Source of the DNA: Dirofilaria immitis
Lineage: Eukaryota; Nematoda; Chromadorea; Rhabditida; Onchocercidae
DNA length: 64,000 nt
NCBI GenBank assembly: GCA_024305405.1
Contig: JAKNDB010000109.1
Span: 1,550,001-1,614,000, forward strand
Direction: 5' to 3'
A model generated the notes under the pieces. It was not told where the DNA came from. It did not search any database and saw only the letters and a list, made by a program, of their open reading frames with translations. This document shows positions 25,140 through 48,490 of this stretch, piece by piece. The position numbers and the translations under genes were made by a program. Within the stretch, counting starts at the first letter, position 1, and the number at the start of each line of letters is the position of its first letter.

Positions 25140-27167
25140 TACTTTTACAACGTTCTCTATTGATGGACATAGTTGTAATATAACCTTGTAAGGTACAAAA
25201 CTCTGATTGATGCTGCAGACGTAAGTTGTTAAAATTATTAGTGGCTCTTTTTAAATGATTCTTTGCATAACTTCTCATAAATTCTTGTTCTTCTTTTCCT
25301 TTCTTTTTCAAATTTCAAAATTTAACAAACAAAAATTGAAATAATAAAAGAAATAATTGAAACTAAAATATTTTCATTATTCTAATTATATTTGTTGAAT
25401 ATGTTGCATTCAACGGTAATTAATGCTTATTGCAAATATTATCTGAAACAAACCTTTCTTATAATTAACTCATTCCTATCATTTCGAAAAGAATATCAAT
25501 TGTTTTATTTAAAAGCAAAAAAAAAAAAAGAAAAGGAAATAAGTTACAATTTTAATTTTTCAAATTAAAAATGAACAAAAAGAAAAAGTTGAATTCGAAG
25601 AAATTACTATTAAAAATGTTTTAAATTATATTTTCCTTTCCGAACTTTATATTGTATAGGAGAAGAAAAAGAAACTACAAAACGATTACTATATTATTTG
25701 CCATTAATTTCTCATACTTCATTAATTCGTACTAATTCAAACTAATAAATCATAAGTTAGAAATAAAAAAAAAAGAGAGAATGTCTAATTTTTATTCTAT
25801 AAATTTCATCGATGCATTCTTTTGTTTTTTTCTTAATTCTCAAATTCCAATATCATCATTTAGATAAGTCATTTTAAAAACTAATATTATATTTGTAAAG
25901 AGAATTTTAGATATGAAGAAAGGTATTATTATATCGAAATGCTTGATTTATTCTTTTGTTCCGCTAAATTTATTCTATTGATAACAACAAATTGTTTTGT
26001 ATATATTTGTTGACTATTTGGCATTGATTCATTTTTCAGATCTTCTAATTTATAATTTGTAGTTATTAATATATTTTTTTTTTGATGAGTTTTATTATTT
26101 CGAAAAAATGATCTTATCATAAATTGTATGATTAGAAAAAGAAAAATGATAAGAAAATAGAGATGCACAATAACGTAGTCAACAATTGGATTATTCTTTT
26201 TTACGAAATACAATACGCAAAATAATTAATTGTTAAAAAAAAAAAAAAGAAAAAATTATTTTAGGATATAATTAAAATGTTATAACATAATTTCGGAAAA
26301 TTAAACCAAACTAAGAAAACAAGAAAATAAATAAGGTAAAACTAAGAAAAAAAAAATTAACCCATTGAATTCATTGATTCGGAACAAATTAACAAAGATG
26401 AAATTCTGATACGATACGAAAATTTCCATGAAAATACTTAAATCTATTCGCAAATTTTTATCAATGAAACAAAGCATTGTCCTAAAATTTCACCATATTC
26501 AGATATATACATTCGTATCCTCCATGATTTTTGCCCTCATTTATTTGTTTGAAAATCATGAATCAAACAATAAAACTATTCCACTGAATTAAATAATACA
26601 TAATACTCAATCATTCCAACCTTAAATAAATAAATAAAATGAAGCGATCGATAGAAAACGCTTGAAATTATTAAGAAATTTGAAGTTTTCATGATATAAT
26701 TTCCTTGCACTTATATAGATACTATTTAATAAAATCATATCAATTCACTGATATTTAATTACTATCGCTTTCTCCGATATAAAGTTGGAAGTCTAGAAGA
26801 TAGAAAAGAAATATATCATAATTGTGAATCACATTAAATGCTTCTAGAAACATTCGTTTATTCATCTCTATCATCACCACAAATGATGTTAAATTTCGTT
26901 CATAACAAGAAATGAATTGATCGATATTTTCAACTATTCCACATCAATTATTCACTTTCTAACCTCATATAAGTGAGTACACGAAAGAGGTGAATGAAGT
27001 TCGTTTATAAAAGCCATGTTTGTCTCACATATAAAACAAACTTGCAGGTAATGTCTTCTACCTTATTATCGATGGCGTAAAAATGTGACATGTAGGATGA
27101 TAGTGAAAATAGAAGAAGAATCAGAGCAACTATTTTTTCAGCTTCGTAGTAATTACTACTTTGTTGT

Positions 27168-27221
27168 CTCTCTTTCTCTCTCTCTCTTTCGCTCTCTCTC
27201 CTCTTTCTCTCTCTCTTTTTA
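27168..27221. repeat. CT/TTTC microsatellite
   Basis: Interrupted CT dinucleotide tract. It has no associated gene feature. Confidence 0.9.
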
Positions 27222-27723
27222 ATGGATATATTTTCAATTGTACTACGTAATTTACTTAATTAATTGCTTCTAAAGAAGATTACCGACAAAATTGATAATA
27301 ACAACAAAAATAAGAAGAAAAAAAAGGGAAAATAATTTCGATTGGATAATAATCGTACCATCCAATAAGAGTTCATATTTCGAACATTTTCATCCAAAAT
27401 AAAGAAAAAAAAATAAAAGTTTTTGAGGATAGAACTTTATTCTCGAAAAGAATTCATCCAATCATTGAAAAGATTTTGCTTCAGTACAAACAAAAATAAA
27501 GTAAATATTATAATTGCGTACCTGAAATCAATTTTGGTAATATTAATTTTATATTATGTTAAATTTCGAAATGCATTCACTTGCAAAGTTAACATTAAAT
27601 TAAATTTCGAAATTTCGTTTCTTCTGAATTGAGGAAGGATTTATTTTAAATTAAATTTTAAAATTTTCTTCTTCTTCTACTCTGAATAGAAAGAGGATTT
27701 ATTGTTAAAATTATTGATAATTG

Positions 27724-27724
<1 letters not shown>

Positions 27725-27756
<32 letters not shown>
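27725..27756. repeat. TA dinucleotide microsatellite
   Basis: About 15 uninterrupted TA units. Confidence 0.95.
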
Positions 27757-27758
<2 letters not shown>

Positions 27759-28473
27759 TAGCGGCATTTAGTGAAACGATCAACAAGAATATTAAAAAAA
27801 AAGAACTGATAAGGATATACCACCACAGTGGTAAATCGATTATTTAATAATACCTAATGAAAGTAAAAAAAAATCAAGTCTTTTTTTTCCTTCTAACTAT
27901 TCAGAAGATATTTAGCCACAAAGATATGCTATTAAAAGAAGACAAGAAATAAAAATAACAGATCTTATTGGCCAAGACAAGGGATAAAAATAGGAGAAAA
28001 TCTTACTGGCATATTGACTAAGGAAATGAAACTTTCACTCAGTAAAATTGCTGAAAGTGTAATGTGTGTTAAATTTTAATGATTTTCAATGGACTATCAA
28101 TAACTCTTGAAAATCATTGAAGAATAAAGTACGGCTCTAAAAATTCTTTTTTAGGAAAAGGACGAGACTTTTTTTCCTTTTTCTGCACTCTGTTGTAAAT
28201 GCAAGGAAATAGTGATACTGTCTGCTACAGGCATATATAAATGTATATAAAATTAATTCATTAGCAAAGGTAAAACTTAAAAAATAAATCAAACTATACT
28301 ATCAGATGATAAATATCAAAAATAAAAAGGAATAGTTATCACATCTAAAATATATATTTTGTTTTAGCACATATCAAGATCATTCATTCAAAAAGTTCAA
28401 CTTATCTATGATTATAAGAAGTAATCGCCATATCTGCAATATCAATGATATATTCAAATTTTGTGTTTATATT

Positions 28474-28476
28474 ATG

Positions 28477-28540
<64 letters not shown>

Positions 28541-28560
28541 TGTGTGTGTATGTGTACGTG
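28474..28560. repeat. Compound (TA)n(TG)n microsatellite
   Basis: About 12 TA units run directly into about 20 TG units, ending in TCTGTGTGTGTATG. It lies 400 bp upstream of the collagen gene. Alternating purine-pyrimidine tracts like this can adopt Z-DNA. Confidence 0.93.
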
Positions 28561-28917
28561 TGAGTTTTTGAAACGAATAATCGATTCAGAATATATTGAA
28601 ATTGAAATAATGAAATAAATAAATGATTATCAATGATCAGTTGTAAAGAGATAAAGAATAAGAGATAAGTATGACAAAGGATATGAAAGAAATAAGAAAA
28701 GAAGTAGATGTAATATAGATGATTTTTAAGATGAGGTCAAATAAGATTACGGAAGGGATTTGAAATGAGGTATTGATATGGATGGGGATATATAGTTTAC
28801 GAAAAACAAACAAGTGAGGAGGGAAAAGGATCGTAGGATGACGAAAAGTGTACAACAACATTTTTTGCATGTACATGCGTTCCACGACGGCGACCGAGAA
28901 CCAGTGTTTCCGAGCGG

Positions 28918-28923
28918 TATAAA
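28918..28923 (+). promoter_or_regulatory. TATA box of the collagen gene
   Basis: GGTATAAAGG occurs 33 bp before the collagen ATG in a locally GC-richer stretch (28830-28955). The spacing places transcription start almost at the ATG, so the leader would be only about 5-15 nt if the first ATG is used. Confidence 0.65.
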
Positions 28924-28955
28924 GGATCCTCGGCTCGTCATTACGATGGCGAAAA

Positions 28956-31208
28956 ATGGAGGAGCAAAGAGAACGCGCATACAAGGCGGTTGCCTATGCA
29001 GCTGTTACCTTCTCCCTGATATCCATTTTATCAGTATGTATCACAATGCCTATCGTTTATAGTTTTGTTGATCATATACAGCAACAGACACGAAAGGATC
29101 TTCAATTTTGCAAAGTACGAAATTATGTCATCATTATCTAATTACTATTAATATTTCTATTATTACTCTATTAAGTTATGATACTTTGATATGGCCTAAT
29201 GAATGACCAATGAATGATTCATCGCGAATTTCTTTTTTTTTTTTTTTTTTTTTTTGGAATGCTCATAATTTGGATCTTAATCTCAAGCATTAAATATATC
29301 AGTAAGGTATTTTTTTTTAGTATTAAAACTGGGAACCAGTTTATTATTATTATCATTTATTCAAATTATGAATAGAATGATTATCAAATTTTGATATATT
29401 AAATTATTCACATTCTTTTTCTTTTATTGTATACAAATACTACAAATATTTTTTGCTTATTTTCTATTAAAAAGCAAGCAATAATAAATGTTATCAAACA
29501 AATGACACCATCAATTTTAAATTTTCATTATTCTATACTTATTATACTTATATATGATAAAAAAAACAATCAAAATAATTACTAATTTTGAAAGAATTTA
29601 TAATTTAACAGTTCACCTAAACATTTATCTTATTTTCATTATTCATCAAATAATTATAAGAATAGGAATATATATATACTTGTTTATAAGAAAAAATTTC
29701 CGTTGTTTCTTTTTTCTTAAAATTTTAGCAAAATTTTACCATCACTTTTTTTCTTTTAGAAATTCTAGTTTTTATTATCTATTCTTTCGCAACTTTTATT
29801 TTATCAATTTTTTTTCTTTTTTAAACTTACCAATTGATAATATTGTTGATCGTTGTTTTAGATAACATTTTTTGACATTTTGATAAATGTAAAAGTGCAA
29901 TTCTTTTTTTTTTCTTTTAAATGTAAGGTTTAAATATTTCTAATTTTGTAGTCCTCAGCAAGAGACATTATGTCAGAAGTAGTGAAGAAACAACCGGTTA
30001 CTTTTGCAGTTGCTGCAACGAACAGAACAAAAAGGCAACTAGGAATTGGAGCCTGTGATAGTAGGTTTTTATGCTTTGTAAGATTATTTTTCGTTTTGTT
30101 TCAGAAATTGACATTTCATGATTCTTGAGCAATTTCAATTATTATATTTAAATTTGATTTAAATGATTTAATATATGTGCCAATACATTTGTTCACTAAG
30201 ATTACAGGTTGTTGCAAACCTGGACATCCCGGACGACCAGGACCACCAGGAGCAAATGGAAAACCAGGCACACCAGGAGCCCCAGGACGGCCGGGTAAAA
30301 TGTTCTTTTGATATGTAACAAATAATTTTATTGCATTATGTTTCATATTTATTTCAATAATATTTCTGTACAATTTTCTGCAATTTGCAATATCTTTATT
30401 TTAAAATCACTCAAAATTTTTCTTCTACTACTGATTTTTCAGGTGCACCTGGGCGACCGCCGATAGTTTGCGAAGAGGTGGATATCCCACCGTGCAACCC
30501 CTGCCCACCAGGACCACCAGGTCCGCCAGGACCTAATGGCGTTCCTGGAAATCCCGGAAGGGCGGACCACCAGGCAGACCAGGAAACAGCGGTACGGTTT
30601 TGTTTGGCTTGTTTTCTACAATATTTTTATCGCGAAAGTGTATTTTATATATAATACATGGAGAAATGTGGAACGTATAATGCAATGTGTTTATCAAGTT
30701 CAATAGTAAAAAATAACTTGTTCAGGTAGTGCTGGACCACCAGGACCTGTGGGACCGCCAGGACCGCCAGGACAGCCTGGAGCTGATGGTGAAAGGGGAG
30801 AACCAGGAAGGCCAGCATCAAGTACACCTGTACTTCCCGGTGATCCAGGTCAACCGGGCGAACCAGGTATTTTTGACGATTCACAAATTTTCGTATATTT
30901 TATCTCCATTCTTATATAGAGGAGCTAAAACCAGGGATGCATTTGTTTTTGCAGTAAAATAATTGAGAATAAATTTTACAGGACCACCGGGTTTACCTGG
31001 ACCAGATGGAAATCCAGGACGAGATGGACAACCAGGAAGTCCTGGACCAAATGGACCACCAGGACCACCTGGGCCACCCGGAAACGCTGGTGCTAATGGT
31101 GAACCTGGTGCACCCGGACAACCAGGACCACAAGGCGAACGAGGTATCTGTCCGAAGTACTGTGCATTGGATGGCGGTATATTTTTCGAAGATGGAACAC
31201 GAAGATAA
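28956..31208 (+). CDS. Nematode cuticle collagen
   Basis: Six exons: 28956-29114, 29952-30060, 30208-30294, 30443-30591, 30726-30866 and 30982-31208 (TAA). With one restored base they give 290 codons. Residues 1-53 are the nematode cuticle collagen N-terminal domain, with a membrane-spanning segment at about 12-36 ([18 protein letters not shown]). The sequence RTKR at about 78-81 is a subtilisin/furin-type processing site. Gly-X-Y blocks follow, interrupted by cysteine clusters ([21 protein letters not shown]), and the protein ends [19 protein letters not shown]. Such collagens are secreted by the hypodermis, trimerise, are cross-linked and build the cuticle. Exon 4 has a one-base loss near 30562: the frame changes from NPGRA to [11 protein letters not shown] do not assign a specific col, dpy or rol name; the C-terminal motif marks a subgroup I cannot name with certainty. 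Confidence 0.93.
30558..30566 (+). other. Apparent one-base deletion in collagen exon 4
   Basis: Gly-X-Y periodicity runs through GNPGR, then shifts by one base and resumes as GPPGRPGNS until the GTACGG donor. Adding one base in GGGCGG makes total exon length a multiple of three and restores an unbroken triplet pattern. Confidence 0.82.
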
Positions 31209-31305
31209 TCTTTTCTCCTTTTTTTTTTTTTTTTTTTGTATTCTGTGAATTCGATTGAGATGCATTTTGGGTGCTCATTAGTTTTTTAAAAAAAGAAATG
31301 ATTTT

Positions 31306-31311
31306 AATAAA
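31306..31311 (+). terminator. Candidate poly(A) signal of the collagen gene
   Basis: AATAAA about 100 bp after the collagen stop codon. It is the first canonical hexamer downstream. Confidence 0.55.
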
Positions 31312-31903
31312 GCAAATGGATTGCATCTTTTCAGCCTACAACTCAATCCTACTAACCTTTATTTCATATAAATTGACAATTCCTTCGTTCTTCTTTTTTT
31401 CTTTTTCTTTTCTTTTTATCATCAACTATCCTGTATCATTCACATTTTCTCATGAATTATGCGAAATTGCATCCGGTATTAAGTGGACGATAAGATATCC
31501 AAAACTATTTAACAACAATCATCAATCGAGAAATGAAGAACCATTATAGCATTGATGATGAACCGGTTCATATGGTCGGTTACTAGTACATACTGCACAA
31601 TAATTATCATCAAATAACAATAATAAATATCCCTTTCAACATTCTCGATTAAATAATCTAATCACATAGCAACATATTGATATTTTTGATTAACAATATG
31701 TTGTTGCTATGCAAATTGAAACAAATTGAAACGATGAAATACCAAATGAAGTTTTTGCGAAAAAAAAAAAAGAATTGTAGCTGTCCAGAATTGGAATCGA
31801 TTAACAATAATGAAATTTATAACAAATTTTTCCCACCAAAATGTATAATCAATTTGTTTGTAAAAAGAAATAGTTGTAGTAATAGTAATAGTAATAATAA
31901 TAA

Positions 31904-31940
<37 letters not shown>

Positions 31941-32337
31941 GTAATAGTCGTAGTAGCAGTAATAATAATATTATCATTATCACTATCACTTTTACGATGT
32001 TATCTTTCGTTATTTCAAATTATTTAAACTACAAATTTACATTCAATCAACAAAAATGTTTCAACTTAATATCATAGTTTATTTATTTAATTTTGCTTAC
32101 TCTATATCATTAGAGTAATGGATGTTATTTGTTTACGACAGCAGTAATAAATCATTAAAACCTTTTCACTACACAGACCAACCTGCTAATGTTTATATCT
32201 GTTTTATGTGTATGTGTACATGCGTGTATGTATGTATGTGTGTATGTGTGTGTATGTGTGATATAATTAAGTTTTGCATGTTGAGCACAACATGCTTCAA
32301 TAAATCTCAATAAGCTAAAAAGGAAAAAGAAAAGAAG

Positions 32338-32381
<44 letters not shown>

Positions 32382-33060
32382 AAGGGAAAGAAAAAAGAAA
32401 AAGTGCAATGATATAAACAGGCATGGGAACACAAGGCTTGATTAAATAGAATATAGTAGTTGCTAGCTTTGTTGGCAGCATAATGTTGTCACTACAGCCT
32501 TAATATGAGATAGATGATGTATGACATTCTTCTGTCGACAACTTTCCGATACCATCATCATCATTATTATCATCATCATTGTCATCATTATCATCATCAT
32601 CATTATCATCATTACCACGTTATTACTTTCTTATTTATCACAATTTGGAATTTCCTATATCAAGGAAATAAGAAAATTTCAATCATCCAGATCACTTCCT
32701 TTAATTTTTTTTTCCTATTTTGTTATTGCTTTCTTTTAGCTATCTAAAAATACTCTTCGTTTATTTATCATTTCAATTTCATAACTTATAATATTATTGA
32801 TTGTTTTTTTAATCAACTGGGGAGGAAGGAGGAAAAAACGAGAGGAAAAAGAAATAAATTATGATAAAATGATTTTTTCTTTGCTTTTTTTTTTATTTTC
32901 AGCTTCGTTGTTAAATGATTTTATTATATCTAATCTGTGTGATAAACAAAAATTACTGTGGAATATATTTATAATTAAACCTGTTAATTAGAATATTGGT
33001 GCTAAATAATAAAAAAGTTAATAAATCAAAACAAGAAACAAAAAAAAAAAAAAAAAAAAG
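31312..33060. other. Intergenic stretch with several microsatellites
   Basis: Contains a TAA/GTA trinucleotide tract at 31868-31975, a GT/GTAT tract at 32200-32262, a GA tract at 32343-32378 and an ATC tract at 32545-32612. A TTTTATTTTCAG acceptor-like site ends at 32902 and may define the 5' leader of cmk-1 (intron acceptor or spliced-leader site). No protein gene is recognised. Confidence 0.7.
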
Positions 33061-38830
<5,770 letters not shown>

Positions 38831-40363
38831 GCAATGTTTGAAATGCACATATATGATTTTTTTCGAGGAATAATGTACCAAAACGATAGAAAAGTAATAT
38901 CTGAGAATGCCATATGTCTCTTGTTTATAAATTTCACTGATATTTCGTAAATAGAATGTGCAACTGTAAATAGCCTTTCATCTATTATGATCATCATCAC
39001 TTCATCAAATGTTTTGCAAAATGTTATGTTTTGTTATAACACCTAAGGTATAAAAAAAGATATACTCATATTTGTTTTCATAAAATAATTTGACAAAGGA
39101 TTTTTTTATGAGACCAAATTAAAATCGAAATCCTCACTATCTGAAATTTACTGAATTATACCATCGAATATCTCTTCAGTTAATAAAACGCTACTTTATC
39201 TATCCTCAGCACCAAACTGTGTATCACACATTATTTGTTCTTCGATTCATTAACTAAGGTATATCGCAGAAAATATTGTGGTAAATTTTATACTATGGAT
39301 TTAATATCTTATTCATTCTGCTAAAAATCATACCTTCGGTAATCTAAAAAGCCAAATTAAGCTTCAAGGCATATAATCCTATAGAAGTATCCACTCCAAT
39401 TGGGAGCAAACACAACTACAACGCAAACACAACTACAACATTGACCTGATCGCCCATTGTTTAAAAACATTAACTCATAAAATCTTATGATTTTGTTAAT
39501 CACATATCTACCAAATTTTTAAAAACATTGTCAAAACAAATAAACTTATAATTAATAGATTATCGCGTCAGTAAAAATTTTTGTGATTAGAAAAATCCGT
39601 GATTGAACTAATGTATTTGAAACCGTTTATTGTCTCTCTTTTCCATTTTATTATCAAATATTTAGATCATATTTCGAATGCTAGTAAAATAATGAAGTGG
39701 AACACACACCTTTCAAAGCAAATAATTCTTATTTTAGTAATAACTCTACAGTTAGATCAGTTTACATAGAACTGATGACTCGAACTAGTTGAGCAATCGA
39801 AAACATAAATGGAATAAAATAGTTAGAAAAACGAAGGATGAATTGACTTATTAAAAGACAACGGACCAAAGTACAGAAGAATTTCACTCACTATGACTAG
39901 AGAAAATATCATTTAGTTTGCAAAAGAATCAAATCTTGAGAATGCCGAGTCCTTTCTATCATCCTTTTTCCCGGAATCCGGGAAAACTTATAATATATAC
40001 TTTTAATATTTTACTTCATACCGATACGTACAAGAAATTTCGGCATTCGAAAGAATACTATTTAGAATATAGAATGTACATACCCGTTGTCACACATCTG
40101 TTTTCCAAATGATGAATAAATTAATACAATGAAAATATGAAACGTGATCTAAAAAGTTATTTTTAATATAAATTATCGAGTTTTCAAACCAATTTTCTAG
40201 AAATATAAAAGTATTTCACAAGAAACGAATTTTCCGCTTATTTTGTATCAAGACCATACTGTAACTAAATTATTTACAGGATAAAAATAAAAAGAGAAAG
40301 AGAATTCGTTGAACACCGATATATAGGCCACGGAACGGTGCAACAGTTTCACATCAAGTAAAT
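38831..40363. other. Intergenic region between convergent cmk-1 and fem-1
   Basis: Holds the 3' untranslated regions of both genes. A short direct repeat, GCAAACACAACTACAAC, occurs twice in tandem near 39408-39440. No additional gene is recognised. Confidence 0.65.
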
Positions 40364-45026
<4,663 letters not shown>

Positions 45027-45316
45027 TCTATACAGTTAGTAACGACCAAACCGGAAAAAATAAAGCCATGAAAAAAACGCCTCAAATAAATTTCTACTCC
45101 TTCACCTCACATCTCGAACAACTACCAACCCGGCTTACTATTCTTCATCACAACTTGGAGAGTATTACATCCAGTACTTGCTTTATGTCACATGATCTTT
45201 ACGCAATAATTCCGTCCCAGTCCTGACATACCTTTTTAAAGATTTCCGATTTCCTTCACAATATTCCGGATAGCTGACCTTCCAATTATCTTACTGAAGC
45301 GTCTTATTATGTTATA

Positions 45317-45515
45317 TTAAAATGATAACTGGATGGTAAGATGCACGACCATTCGGAGAAATAAATGATAATAGCAATGAGGCTTTTTTCAGGATAATAA
45401 TCCTGAAATTCAGATTCATTAAAATGATAATTGAATGGTAAGGTAAATGCACGACCATTCGGAGACACAAATGATAATAGCAACGAGGCTTATTATCCTG
45501 AAATTCAGATTCGTT
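45317..45515. repeat. About 100 bp direct duplication upstream of fem-1
   Basis: Two adjacent copies share ATGCACGACCATTCGGAGA, AATGATAATAGCAA and CCTGAAATTCAGATTC, with a few substitutions and a small insertion in copy one. It lies 300-490 bp upstream of the fem-1 ATG. Confidence 0.9.
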
Positions 45516-48177
45516 CATTGTTTACTGTCTACCGTATAAAATCAGAATTGTTTATTGCTTACTTCATTTATCATATTAGCAGCTAAACTGATATTATCAT
45601 TTATGCGCGCTTAATTCTAGATATTATAGATATTTTTACCGGAAGATGCAAAGTATGGAAATGTATAAAAGTAAATGGTAAATAAGTAATAAATATAAAA
45701 TTAAAATTTAGAGAAATTAACTGGTATGATAAATCACTGATTTGGAATGATAATAGGGTAAAAGACAGAAAAAAAGTTTGCTGAGGAATTGAATTGTTGA
45801 TTAAAATGGGAAAAATTATGGAGAAGGAGGTGATGGACGATGATAAATTAATAAATGATTAGTTTCTACTATCGCTTATTCGAGAAATTTGTAGATTTAT
45901 GAATTAGCTCTAAATTTAATTTCATTGTAAGGTATGGAAAATGTGTAACAATATTGCAATCGTTAACAAATTGGGTCAAATGGCTGAAGAATTATCAATG
46001 TCATGATTGCAAGTAATTAACAATAAAATCACAATTTTTAATTATCGTTATCAGTCATAATCATTATTCACGTATATCAGCTTGTTCGAGAATTATTGCT
46101 ACGTTTATTCAAACCATTCTAATATGTTTTAATGTAGTTATTATTACAATTATCACAAATGTTAAATTTGTGTCTTCTACACTTTGATAATCTTTATCAC
46201 ATTATAAATTACACGAAAAAAGTAATGTGAATCACTATATATTACAATGATTGCTGATAATAAGGTTATTTGTAACTTCGTCTGTTGTATCCCGTCGCAA
46301 TTTCCATTCATTCTATTCAAATTCAATTTAATCGTTGATCTCGAATTGATGTTGTAATACGATTTGTTAATTTAGCAAAAGATCATCCTTTTTTTTTTTT
46401 GAACAAATCTATTCCTCCAATTTATCACATCTTATACGCACATAATATCAGTGAAAAAATTGGAAATTTTAGAATTTAATATTGTTCGAATTCAATTATA
46501 ATTAAAATAAGGAAAACAAAAAATGTTGCATTCTCGACTTTTTCAAATTTTCATCATATTTAAAACGAGAAATATTTAAGATTTAAAAGAATTAATTCTG
46601 CTTTTATGTATAGTATTTGTGTGTATTTAATTTTTAAAATAAAATTTTTACAGTTAAGCACAATTTGATAATTTCAAACGATACATTCATTTATTTCAAT
46701 GAATAAATAATCAATTAAATGAGCGGTGTAGAATTGCTGAAAATTATTTGTAATCGATAGGATAATGTTAATTTTATTTTCTCATTTAATTAACTAACCA
46801 TTATTGTCCATGATAATTAAATTAGTTAAATATTAGTTGTAACGAATTGTAAGCCATAAAACGAACTTGAATCATTCTTTCGATACCTATCACTGTAATT
46901 ATGATAAAAATAAACTTTTATCATATACACTGTATCGTATTAGAATGCTAATTGACTGATCTGAATCGATATTTATTTACGTTGAAATAACTGCAATACT
47001 ATACGTATCACAATAGCAAGAATATTTTGGCATATGGAAAGTTCATTTCAAATAAATTTTTCTAACGTTTGTACTTTAAAAAATAATTTGCAAAATTTGT
47101 TTATATGTATAATTTGTTTTTGAAATTCTAATAAATTTGTTGATTTTTTATCTTTTAAATTTTGAAAAAGTTTGAGATAACAATCAATAAGTATTAATGA
47201 TAATAATAAAAATTTAAGTTAAAAAATGATTAAATATATGCATAAATACAATATAAAATTATATATTTATGCATAATATATTTATCACATTTAATTTAAA
47301 TTTAAATCAATCAATTAACATTCAAATGTGATGCATATTTAATAATCTCTTTATTCCTATCATTCCATTCTTCTTTTTGTTCAATTTGGACTAGCAAAAT
47401 TTCTGTATCTATACTTGAAATTATTGATAAAAATATTATCTGTGAAATTCTGAAAAAAATAATAAAATTTCTTTTTAGCGAAATTTGTGATTAAGCAATG
47501 CGCATACTTTATGTTATATTTGAAATAATAATGATAAAACGACCATTTAATATGATGCAATAATTTATCAACAAACCTTATAATTTTTATAAATGAAATA
47601 TTTTTAAAAAATTGCTTCACTAGAAAATTTCCAATTGCATGCATATTAAATAATTTTTAAATTCAAATACTTTAAATATTATAGCAAAAAAAAAGAAACG
47701 AAAAATGTAAAGAAAATATTTGAAATAATGAAATTAAAATACTAATCTGATAATTATCTAATTAATTACTTCGTTTGTATATTATCATTGTAAATAGTTT
47801 ACATATTGATGATTTTTTGGAGTATGAATAAAAAAATTTGTTGATTGAAATCCTTAACTATAATTAATTAAAAATTTATTAATTAAACTAATTATTCGTA
47901 TTAACATATATCGTGCCCTAATCGATGATGGATTTTGTTTTTTTTTTGTAATAAAAAATTTAAAAAAAGCAAAATTTTTTGTAATATAATGGCAAATGAA
48001 ATTGTTTTTTCTTTTTTTTTATGCGAAATTTTTATAATATAAATTTTTTCTTTGTACTTTTTTATTTTCAATTACTTGGCATTTTATTTTTATGCTATCA
48101 AAATGAGAAGAAACTTCATTTTATCATAATAAATTTCAGGAAGTTTAAAGATTGCAATTTGGTATTGATAAATTGAA

Positions 48178-48490
48178 ATGGTCGACAGTGAGATGTGGAA
48201 ATTTGTCTCAGATCTTGAAGTATGAACACCTGGCAAAAGCTTAAAGCCGATGAAAATGATGGATGATGATTGGAAGAGGCGCTAAGCGGGAAAAACTTTC
48301 GATAGCGCGAATTGTTGGATGATAATGATTCGATTTGAGAGAAGACGTAGTAGTCCGCCTCTTTCCCCTCCTCTTCTGATCCCGATATTACAAACTTCAT
48401 CCCCATTGTTATAATCACGATTGAGCCTACCTATCTATCATCATCGGATGAAGTTCACTGGGCTGTGACGCTATCTCAATCGCTCATATC
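48178..48490. promoter_or_regulatory. GC-richer island, candidate enhancer or promoter
   Basis: Embedded in very AT-rich DNA, this block is visibly richer in G and C. It carries an E-box (CACCTG near 48228), an E2F-like GCGGGAAA (near 48286) and several GATGATGA words. A 100-codon minus-strand frame (48116-48418) overlaps it but resembles no family I know. Confidence 0.35.

Larger units (their letters stand above)
23180..28916. other. Non-coding AT-rich intergenic region
   Basis: Between the ECSIT stop and the collagen TATA box I see no conserved protein. It contains tandem repeats (listed separately), poly-A/T runs and short CT and TA microsatellites. Short reading frames here are low-complexity Ile/Lys/Phe-rich translations. 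Confidence 0.7.

Noticed and set aside
28637..28984. 115-codon minus-strand frame across the collagen promoter
   Set aside because: It overlaps the collagen TATA box and first exon, ends in low-complexity Ile/Ser/Leu, and matches nothing.
48116..48418. 100-codon minus-strand frame over the GC-richer island
   Set aside because: No family resemblance and no splice or start context; the higher GC alone lengthens chance frames.
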